DNA from: Rhodoligotrophos sp. CJ14
GTDB taxonomy: Bacteria > Pseudomonadota > Alphaproteobacteria > Rhizobiales > Im1
Assembly: GCF_038811545.1 (NCBI RefSeq)
Contig: NZ_CP133319.1
Coordinates: 2,199,516-2,263,515, forward strand
Length of the DNA stretch: 64,000 nucleotides
Direction: 5' to 3'
Under the pieces are notes generated by a model, which searched no databases, was not told the DNA's origin, and was given only the letters and a program-made list of their open reading frames with translations. The first letter of the stretch is position 1. Each line of letters begins with the position of its first letter. This document shows, one piece after another, positions 35,757 through 42,994 of this stretch. The position numbers and the translations under genes were made by a program.

Positions 35757-36596
35757 ATGTTGAAGAACGTGAAGAATATACTTGTAGGCACGACGGCGGA
35801 GGCGCTGGAGCATGAAACCTCTTCTGCGCTGAGCTTCGCTGTCACGCTCGCCCAGGAAGCAGAGGCACGTCTGACCGTTCAGGCGGCCTCCGTTAAGCTG
35901 GTGTTCTCGCATGCCATGCTAGGCGGCTTCGCCGCCCGCCTTGTCGCAACGGAAAACGCACGCCTACGAAGCGAGGCAACAAAGGCTGCAGAGAACACAC
36001 AAAGGCTGGCGAATCTCAGCGGTATTTCGTGCACTACGGAAAATCTCGATCTCCCCTACAACGAGCTCGTGCCGGCCTTCATTGCACAGACCCGCGCTCA
36101 TGATCTGACCATTTTGGATGCAGAGCCGGAAACCTTCTCACTAGATCGAGGGCTGATCAACGCGGCGCTGTTCAGGTCAGGTAGGCCACTCATCATCGTT
36201 CCCGCCGGATGTGAGTTCCGCGGCAACAGAATCATGGTCGCTTGGGATGGCGGAGCCGAGGCGACGCGGGCTGTCAATGACGCCTTACCATTTCTCCGCG
36301 CTGCGCATTATGTCGAGATCGTATCCGTAGTCGGAGAGAAGGATCTGACCCATAGCGATCCCGGCGCGGAGCTCGCTCCGCATCTCGCTGCGCATGGGGT
36401 AGAAGTCACTGTGGTGGATCTCGTTATGAGCCCAGATGGCGTGGGCGATACTTTGCGCCAGCGCGCAGCAAGCGCTCATATAGACATGGTGGTCATGGGC
36501 GCGTTCGCTCACTCCTGGATCCAGCGGATCGTATTTGGTGGTGCGACTCAATCATTGCTGCAGGCGAGCCCCGTCCCCCTCTTTCTCTCTCGCTAA
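35757..36596 (+). CDS. Tandem-domain universal stress protein with altered ATP loop
   Basis: A 279-residue two-domain UspA protein: domain 1 from KNILVGTTAEALEHE, domain 2 from about residue 157 (NRIMVAWDGGAEATRAV). The final loop reads GAFAHSWIQRIVFGG, where the second glycine of G-x2-G-x9-G is replaced by alanine, so ATP binding may be weakened. AAGGAGG stands 6 bp before the ATG at 35757. Divergent from the related gene at 34769. Confidence 0.9.
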   Translation: MLKNVKNILVGTTAEALEHETSSALSFAVTLAQEAEARLTVQAASVKLVFSHAMLGGFAARLVATENARLRSEATKAAENTQRLANLSGISCTTENLDLPYNELVPAFIAQTRAHDLTILDAEPETFSLDRGLINAALFRSGRPLIIVPAGCEFRGNRIMVAWDGGAEATRAVNDALPFLRAAHYVEIVSVVGEKDLTHSDPGAELAPHLAAHGVEVTVVDLVMSPDGVGDTLRQRAASAHIDMVVMGAFAHSWIQRIVFGGATQSLLQASPVPLFLSR

Positions 36597-36750
36597 GGCA
36601 AAACTATAGCGAGCAACTAGCCTTGGAGCATTCTTGAGCCAAGCGGATACCTGTTCGCCTGAAGAAAAGGCGACCCCCAAGGACTGAGAGTGGTTTCGCA
36701 GTCCGGATATGCTCAGCTACCATGCCTCCGCCTAGACCAAGAAACTACAG

Positions 36751-38460
36751 CTAGCAGCACGGCGCGGCATAACGCCGGCAAATGGCCTTTCTGATACGCC
36801 GGCGGCTTTCCACGGAATCGAGCGTCAGATCCGCCTCTACTCGTGCCGCCGAAGCGGCAAGCCGCTCGTCCCTTATAACGTGACGGAACCACGCAGAATA
36901 GTCGCCGGCACGGAGGTGATAATCCCAAGTCGGATCATCTATGTTATGGGCGATCTCCAGGAACTTGTAGAGGTTCTCGGCCTTGCAGTTGTGCTTCAGG
37001 CCTGGTCCGCGAAAATAGAAGCTGCGCCATGGGCCGACATCGCCCACTGCATATTTTCCTGCATGGCGTTTATGGATTTGCGCGGGAGATACGATCGAAA
37101 TTAATTGCGGTTTGTCGCCCGTCTTCAGCGACCAATGTACCGCCTGCCCCCGCTGTGGCGCTGCTGCAATCGCAGGCGCGGTCCTCCCGGTTATCGCGGC
37201 GAAACGTGCAAGCGCCGCTTGCGACTCATCTCCTAAGGCAATAACGGTCTCGACCATGTTGAGCGCATTCGGGCAAATGGTTTCCGGATGCATAGTGATC
37301 AGAATGGCCACAGGAATGTCGCGATGGGCGAGCGGCTCGGCCGCAGCCCCTTCTGTGGCCGGTAGAACCTGGTGAGCCTCATCGATGATTAGCCATTGCG
37401 GCCGGCCACTCCTCGCCCGCACTCGCGCGGTTTGCAGCAGCATCGTGCTAAAGAGCCTACGCCTCTCCGTGGGATCGAGTGATTGCGTGTTGAGTACTAG
37501 GTTGACGCCAGCCTCGTTCAGAAGTTTGAGCGCCTGCGCCGGATCGGGGGGGACGTTGGGGCTGCCGATTGGGACCGCGTGCAGGAGGTCCACGTAATCG
37601 CCTTCCGGATCGAGGATGCAAAACTCGAAACCCTTGTCGACCATCTGCTCCGTCAACGCGGTTGCCATGGTTGACTTGCCGCATCCGGAGGGCCCGATGA
37701 TCAGCACACTGCCGCCAGACGGCGCGAGGCAGACCTGCCTTCCCTCTCGTGTCCAGCCAACTCCCACCCCGTTCCTGGCCGTGCAGCCGAGGTCCATCTC
37801 GCCAGCGAGGATGTTTTCGATCAGCTCGATCACGCCGGCGCCGTGATCGCCGGCAAGGCGGATGTCGGCGCGCTCCTTGACCGCCGGCAGGGCATTGGCC
37901 ACCGCTGCCGCACAGCCGCAGGCCTGCAGGAAGGCATGGTCGTTCTCCGCATCACCCACAGCCACGACATTATGCGCGGAAATATCCAGCTCGCGAAGGG
38001 CTGCTGAGAGGCCGGTCGCCTTATTCACGCCCGCCGGCATAACCATGACCGCGCCTTTGTTGAAGATGATCTGCAGGTCCAAGCCGAGTTCCTGAATGGC
38101 GCTGAGCACTCGTAACTGACAGGGCTCCCAGGTTGCGACAACGCAGCGGCCGACCGACAGCGGCTCAACCTCGAGCTCCCGCAGCCTGGTAACAAAGACG
38201 GCCGGCGGCGGTGATGCAAGCAGCCGCTCTCGACCATTCGATGGGTCGTAAAGCGTTGCGCCATTTTCGGCAATGACGCGGTCGAACAGAGTAATCTCCG
38301 GAAATATCGGCTCGAGTTCGCGCAACTCGCGCCCTGTAACCAGAATCAGCTTGAGGCCTGCTGCCTTGAGCCTGCGCAGCGCCGCCACGGTCTCGGGCTG
38401 GACGATACCGTTCTTGGCAATAGTTCCGTCATAATCGGCAGCAAGTGCTAGGAAATACAC
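36751..38460 (-). CDS. HAD-IIB phosphatase fused to a HerA/DUF87-like P-loop ATPase
   Basis: A 569-residue fusion. Residues 1-215 form a HAD-IIB (Cof/sucrose-phosphatase-like) hydrolase: nucleophile motif ADYDGTIA, VTGRE, a Lys in NKATG, and GDAENDHAFL. Residues 230-440 hold a P-loop ATPase with Walker A GPSGCGKST (256-264), the strand ILDPEGDY, and Walker B WLIIDEAH (356-363), resembling HerA/DUF87 ATPases. The last 110 residues (SFYFRGPGLKHNCKAENL, then DYSAWFRHVIRDE) are an unassigned, conserved-looking tail. Last gene in the fixK operon, 15 bp after a small membrane-protein gene. The substrate and the reason for joining the two activities are unknown. Confidence 0.82.
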   Translation of the reverse strand: MYFLALAADYDGTIAKNGIVQPETVAALRRLKAAGLKLILVTGRELRELEPIFPEITLFDRVIAENGATLYDPSNGRERLLASPPPAVFVTRLRELEVEPLSVGRCVVATWEPCQLRVLSAIQELGLDLQIIFNKGAVMVMPAGVNKATGLSAALRELDISAHNVVAVGDAENDHAFLQACGCAAAVANALPAVKERADIRLAGDHGAGVIELIENILAGEMDLGCTARNGVGVGWTREGRQVCLAPSGGSVLIIGPSGCGKSTMATALTEQMVDKGFEFCILDPEGDYVDLLHAVPIGSPNVPPDPAQALKLLNEAGVNLVLNTQSLDPTERRRLFSTMLLQTARVRARSGRPQWLIIDEAHQVLPATEGAAAEPLAHRDIPVAILITMHPETICPNALNMVETVIALGDESQAALARFAAITGRTAPAIAAAPQRGQAVHWSLKTGDKPQLISIVSPAQIHKRHAGKYAVGDVGPWRSFYFRGPGLKHNCKAENLYKFLEIAHNIDDPTWDYHLRAGDYSAWFRHVIRDERLAASAARVEADLTLDSVESRRRIRKAICRRYAAPCC

Positions 38461-38475
38461 GGGCCAATCCTGTAA

Positions 38476-38760
38476 TTAGGCGCTCTCGCAGTGCGCGATT
38501 GCGCATGGCTCCACGGTGATAAAGGCGCGCGGCGGCCAGACCTTGTTCTTGCAAATACTCGTCCCAGTGGGCACAGCCGGCCAACTGATCGCTTCGGGGC
38601 GAATGGTGCTTTGCACTGTGGTGATAGCGCCCGAACTGTCATTGGGCGCGATCGCACCGATGAACATCGACAGAAGGCCGATCGCCATCAGAACCGCCAG
38701 CGTTCTGCGCCTGCACAGCCTTGCCGCCGCACGCCGGTGTTCATCAAAGGTCGTGTCCAT
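38476..38760 (-). CDS. Small single-helix membrane protein, unknown
   Basis: A 94-residue protein with a basic N-terminus (DEHRRAAARLCRRR), one hydrophobic segment (about 20-38, TLAVLMAIGLLSMFIGAI) and a periplasmic-side tail containing three cysteines. GGGAGG precedes the ATG. It overlaps the 3' end of the P-type ATPase gene by 17 bp and precedes the HAD/ATPase gene by 15 bp, so is almost certainly in the same operon. Function unknown. Confidence 0.6.
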   Translation of the reverse strand: MDTTFDEHRRAAARLCRRRTLAVLMAIGLLSMFIGAIAPNDSSGAITTVQSTIRPEAISWPAVPTGTSICKNKVWPPRAFITVEPCAIAHCESA

Positions 38761-41551
38761 CACACCCTCCCTGACGGGCCATTGACCGACATTCCGCCCC
38801 CACCCCCATGCCACCACGCTCGTTCCGTGCAGCCGCGTGTCGGAACGCGATCTCGACCAGTCTAGCCAGCACGAAAGCCACCGCGCCGGCGCACACCACC
38901 CAGGCCCACATCGTGACGTCCAGCGGGGCGAGCCCGAACAGATCGGCCGCGGGCCGCCACTGCGTCAGGACCAGCTGCCCGATGATTGCAGCGACAATGG
39001 TCGTCGGCACCATCAGGTTTGTGCGGCGAATGCCCGCCGGGTCGCGGCGCCAGATCGCACCAATGGTCAGGAGGTAGGCGATCTCGCTGGCCACAACGGT
39101 GTTCACGGCGACTGCTCGCGCGACGGCGACGGGCGCCTCCGCTGCGAGGGCGAGGTGGAACAAGGTCATCGCTGCCGCAGCAATCAGGGCAGAGATGATC
39201 AGAATTCGGATCACCATCGCCCTGTCCAAAAGGCGCGCCCTGTGCTTGGCGGGCCGCCGCAACATCACATCCCGTTCCGCCGGATCGAAAGCCAGCGCGA
39301 AGCTCAGGGTCACGGCCGTTGCGAAATTGATCCACAAGATCTGCAGAGCGGTGATCGGCAGCGGCATGCCGGTCAGGATCGCCGTAACCAGGATGAGCGC
39401 CTCGCCAGCATTGGTCGGCAACACGAAGGCGAGCGTCTTGCGCAGGTTGTCGCTGATCACCCGACCTTGCTCGACCGCTGCCGCGATGGTGGCGAAATTG
39501 TCGTCCACCAGCACCATCTGGGCCGCCTCGCGCGCCGCATCCGAACCCTTCTGGCCCATGGCGACGCCGATATCCGCCCGGCGCAAGGCAGGCGCATCAT
39601 TCACCCCATCGCCGGTCATCGCCACGGAGTGACCAGCCCGCTGCAGGGCTTCCACCAGCTTAAGCTTATGGCTTGGATCGACGCGGGCGAACACGTTCAC
39701 CCGCATTGCGGCCTCTGCCAGAGCCTCGCCGCTCAGCTTGCTCAAATCGGCGCCTGTGAGCACACCTCCCGTCGTGTCGAGGCCGATCTCGCCGGATATG
39801 GCCAGTGCGGTTGCGGCATGGTCGCCCGTCGCCATCTTGACGGCGATGCCGGCGCGCCTGCACGCAGAGACCGCCAGGATCGCCTCCGGGCGCGGCGGAT
39901 CGATGAAGCCGACCAGACCGAGCAGGCTCAGCGTCGGCGGCAGGTGCTCGCCAGTCAACACGGCAGGTTGGCTTGACCGTGCCGCCGCAATCGCCAGCAC
40001 GCGCATGCCGCCACTGGCCAGCAGCTCGGCTCGCTCTTGCCAGCGGCGCCGATCAATCGGTTGATCCCCGCACCGAGCTCTCTCGAAGGCACACAGCTCG
40101 ATCAGCCGTTCTGGCGCGCCCTTCACCGAGACGAGGGTCGCATGCGGGCTCCCATTCGCGGTTGCCATGTAGCGGTGCTCGGATTCGAAGGGCACGAGAT
40201 CGAGGCGCGGATGCGCATGTCGGATCGAGGAGGCCGTCAGCCCCGACTTGGCGGCCAGGGCGAGCAGCGCCCCTTCGATGGGGTCTCCTTCGGCCGCCCA
40301 GCTGCCGTCTCGCTCGACGATCTCCGCGTCGTTGCAGAGCACGGCGGCCGCGAGCAGTTCGCGCAGGGTCTGATCTTCCGAGATGTCGACGGCCTGTCCT
40401 CGTTGGTTATGGACCGTTCCCGAGGGTCGATACCCATCTCCGCTCACCTCGTATGATCCGTCGGCGGTCACGACTGTGCGCGCGACCAGCTCGTTGCGGG
40501 TGAGCGTGCCCGTCTTGTCGGTGCATATCACGGTGACGCTGCCCAGGCTCTCCACGGCAGCGGTTCGGCGCACCAGAGCGCCACGGGCCGCCATGCGGCG
40601 CACGCCGATCGCCAGAATAATGCTGACGATCGCCGGCAGCCCTTCGGGAATCGCCGCCACCGCAAGGCCCACTGCAGCGAGGAACAGCTCGTCGGGCGTG
40701 GTGGTGCCGGTGAACAGGCCGATGCCGAACACGGCGGCGGCGAACAACAGAATGCCAAAGCTCAGCTTGCGCCCGACCGAGGACAGGCGGCGCAGCAGCG
40801 GCGTGGTCGGCTGCTCGACACTTGCGACCAGCGTGCCCACGCGGCCCAGCTGGCTCTCCTGTCCGGTGGCGACCACAACCGCCGTCGCCTGCCCCGCCAG
40901 CACCATTGTGCCCGAGAACGCCATGCAGGTACGGTCGCCGAGGCTATGGCCGGCGGCAACCGCAGCCGGATGTTTGGCAACCGGCACGGATTCACCGGTC
41001 AGGATCGCCTCGTCGATCAGCAGACCCCGGCTTTCGAGCAGGCGGACATCAGCCGGGACCCGATCGCCGGACTGGAGCAGCACCACGTCGCCGGGAACGA
41101 GATCTGCAGCCGGCAGCGCCAGGCGGCGACCGTTCCGCAGCACCGCGGCCGTCTGCGCCAGCATCCGGTGCACCGCCGCCAGAGCGCCTTCCGCCTTGCT
41201 CTCCTGCAGGAAACCGATCAGGGCATTGCCCAGCACGACCGCGATGATTACGGCGGAGTCGAGCCAATGGCCGATCGCCAGGGTGACGGCCACCGCCGCG
41301 AGCAGCGTATAGACCAGAACGTTGTTGCACTGGTCGAGCAGCCGCCCGAGGGCACTGCGCCGCTTGCTTCCCGGCAGCACGTTCGGGCCGAACCGTTCCT
41401 GACGTGCGGCCGCTTCTGCGCTTGACAGGCCCGTTGCCGTGACTTGCAGGAGAGCCAGCGCCTCCCTCGGCGCGACGGTTTCCCACGCCACGGCGATGGC
41501 CGGCGCTTGTTCAGCCGTAGCGAATGCAGATGGCTTTTCGTGATGGACCAT
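38744..41551 (-). CDS. Cation-translocating P-type ATPase (P2A-like)
   Basis: A 935-residue P-type ATPase. The N-terminal cation-ATPase domain is followed by the actuator loop LTGESVPV, the ion-binding helix motif PEGLPAIVS, the phosphorylation motif DKTGTLTRNE and the hinge MTGDGVNDAPALRRAD, then six C-terminal helices. PEGLP is typical of calcium/manganese-type (P2A) pumps, but the ion cannot be fixed from sequence. It begins 30 bp after the fixK stop, so oxygen-linked control is likely. GGAGG lies 10 bp before the ATG. Confidence 0.9.
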   Translation of the reverse strand: MVHHEKPSAFATAEQAPAIAVAWETVAPREALALLQVTATGLSSAEAAARQERFGPNVLPGSKRRSALGRLLDQCNNVLVYTLLAAVAVTLAIGHWLDSAVIIAVVLGNALIGFLQESKAEGALAAVHRMLAQTAAVLRNGRRLALPAADLVPGDVVLLQSGDRVPADVRLLESRGLLIDEAILTGESVPVAKHPAAVAAGHSLGDRTCMAFSGTMVLAGQATAVVVATGQESQLGRVGTLVASVEQPTTPLLRRLSSVGRKLSFGILLFAAAVFGIGLFTGTTTPDELFLAAVGLAVAAIPEGLPAIVSIILAIGVRRMAARGALVRRTAAVESLGSVTVICTDKTGTLTRNELVARTVVTADGSYEVSGDGYRPSGTVHNQRGQAVDISEDQTLRELLAAAVLCNDAEIVERDGSWAAEGDPIEGALLALAAKSGLTASSIRHAHPRLDLVPFESEHRYMATANGSPHATLVSVKGAPERLIELCAFERARCGDQPIDRRRWQERAELLASGGMRVLAIAAARSSQPAVLTGEHLPPTLSLLGLVGFIDPPRPEAILAVSACRRAGIAVKMATGDHAATALAISGEIGLDTTGGVLTGADLSKLSGEALAEAAMRVNVFARVDPSHKLKLVEALQRAGHSVAMTGDGVNDAPALRRADIGVAMGQKGSDAAREAAQMVLVDDNFATIAAAVEQGRVISDNLRKTLAFVLPTNAGEALILVTAILTGMPLPITALQILWINFATAVTLSFALAFDPAERDVMLRRPAKHRARLLDRAMVIRILIISALIAAAAMTLFHLALAAEAPVAVARAVAVNTVVASEIAYLLTIGAIWRRDPAGIRRTNLMVPTTIVAAIIGQLVLTQWRPAADLFGLAPLDVTMWAWVVCAGAVAFVLARLVEIAFRHAAARNERGGMGVGAECRSMARQGGCDGHDL

Positions 41552-41581
41552 GATGAAGGCCCTCCAAAAGCTGTGGGCAAA

Positions 41582-42262
41582 TCAGGCGGCGAGGTCTTCG
41601 AGCGCGGACACGTCGCAGACGACCACACGGCGCGATGACGGCAACGCGATCAGCCCGTCCAGCTCCAACTGCGAGAAGGTGCGCGACACGGTCTCGATGG
41701 TCAGCCCGAGATAGTCGGCAATGTCGTTGCGCGACATGGGCAGCTCGATGGTCCCGCTCGTCCCCGACCGTCTGCGCATGTCCATGAGGAAAGTGGCGAG
41801 ACGCTCGGACGCGCTCTTGCGACCGAGCAGAAGCATATGCTCATGCGCCCTTGCCAGATGATTTGCCGTCACATTCCACAATTGCCGGCCCAGCTCGCCG
41901 TCGCGCTCGGCCTGGCGCAGCACGGCGCCGAGGCTCGTGACGGTGATGACGCTTGCAACCACAGCCTCGGCTGAGAATCGATGGGTGTCGTCCGCCTCGA
42001 GGCCAAAGACATCGCCCGGCAAGTAGAACCCGCTGATCTGCCGCCGGCCATCGCTCAGCAGCCGGCAGATGCGAACGGCCCCGGAGCTCACACGGTAGAG
42101 ATAGCCGGTGGGCTCCTCCTCGCCGTAGATCTCGCCGTTGCGGTCGTATCGTATCGGCGCGCCCATGACGTCCATCTGATCGAACAGCGGCACGGAACCG
42201 AACGGCCTTGCGACGCTCGGCGCCCGACCGGGGGTGATCTGCTTGGTCACTTGCATCAACAT
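41582..42262 (-). CDS. fixK: Crp/Fnr-family regulator FixK
   Basis: About 226 residues (start at 42262; an ATG at 42289 is an alternative). A cyclic-nucleotide-binding-like beta-roll (about 35-140, GYLYRVSSGAVRI, FYLPGDVFGLE) precedes a Crp helix-turn-helix: ELPMSRNDIADYLGLTIETV with SRTFSQLE as recognition helix. The SR...E contacts fit TTGAT-N4-ATCAA sites. The N-terminal cysteine cluster of FNR is absent, so this is FixK, controlled through FixLJ rather than by its own iron-sulphur cluster. It heads an operon with a P-type ATPase, and is the likely activator of the boxes in this window. Confidence 0.93.
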   Translation of the reverse strand: MLMQVTKQITPGRAPSVARPFGSVPLFDQMDVMGAPIRYDRNGEIYGEEEPTGYLYRVSSGAVRICRLLSDGRRQISGFYLPGDVFGLEADDTHRFSAEAVVASVITVTSLGAVLRQAERDGELGRQLWNVTANHLARAHEHMLLLGRKSASERLATFLMDMRRRSGTSGTIELPMSRNDIADYLGLTIETVSRTFSQLELDGLIALPSSRRVVVCDVSALEDLAA

Positions 42263-42339
42263 GGGAAGAGCCTCGCCTTCGAATTGCATGACCAAAGCAG
42301 TAGCCGACCGCTCCGGGGCGCTAAATTCCGGTAATCCAC

Positions 42340-42347
42340 CTACGTAG
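42340..42347. promoter_or_regulatory. Candidate FixJ-binding site in the fixK / receiver divergent promoter
   Basis: CTACGTAG is a perfect eight-base palindrome matching seven of eight bases of the FixJ consensus GTAMGTAG recalled from Sinorhizobium work. It lies 77 bp from the fixK start and 80 bp from the receiver gene start. It is flanked by a direct repeat AATTCCGG (42324-42331 and 42348-42355, 24 bp apart). Confidence 0.4.
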
Positions 42348-42427
42348 AATTCCGGAGACGACAGGGGAGGCTTTTCCAGGCAACTGATTGCGAGGCTGAG
42401 AACGGCCGCATCGGAACTCAAGGAAAC

Positions 42428-42832
42428 ATGACCTTTCCTCAACCAGCAGTGATCCTCGTCGATGATGATCCGGCGGTTCGGCATTCGCTGGCATTCCTGC
42501 TTGGGCTCGAGGGCTATCAGGTCCGCACCTTCGCCACGGCCGGCGCCATGCTGGCCATGGACACGGTGCCCGACCGGTCCTGCCTCATCATCGATTACGC
42601 CCTGCCGGATCTGAACGGGCTCGAGCTGCTGGCCAAGCTGCGCACGATGGGCGTCAGCCACCCTGCCATCCTGATCACGAGCAATCCGACGCCGGCTCTA
42701 CGCCGCAGGGCTGCGGCCGCGCTCGTGCCCATTGTCGAAAAGCCCTTGCTTTCGAGCAGCTTGACCGATGCGATAAGAGCTGCAATGGGCGGAGGCCGGA
42801 GTTCTGAACAAGAGGCAATCCCCGATCCCTAG
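42428..42832 (+). CDS. Single-domain response regulator (FixJ-type receiver)
   Basis: A 134-residue receiver domain with no output domain: acidic pair VDDDPAVRHS, phospho-acceptor Asp in CLIIDYALPDLNG, Thr/Ser in LITSN, Lys in VEKPLL. It is divergent from fixK and shares its promoter region. Stand-alone receivers near fixLJK can act as phosphate sinks or as feedback inhibitors of FixL (FixT in Caulobacter). It has a single Cys, so an iron-sulphur-type FixT mechanism is not evident. Role is inference. Confidence 0.85.
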   Translation: MTFPQPAVILVDDDPAVRHSLAFLLGLEGYQVRTFATAGAMLAMDTVPDRSCLIIDYALPDLNGLELLAKLRTMGVSHPAILITSNPTPALRRRAAAALVPIVEKPLLSSSLTDAIRAAMGGGRSSEQEAIPDP

Positions 42833-42994
42833 ACGATGCATTCGCGCCAGGCATGCACATCGCAACCAGGCAAAGCAAACCCGACGGCGTCTATACCGCC
42901 ACACCCTGTATTCGCAATGGACTGCCACTAAACGAGCGAAGCATCGCCATTGCGGTGAAGGCCTATCACGTGGATATGACTCGGGATCTTCACG

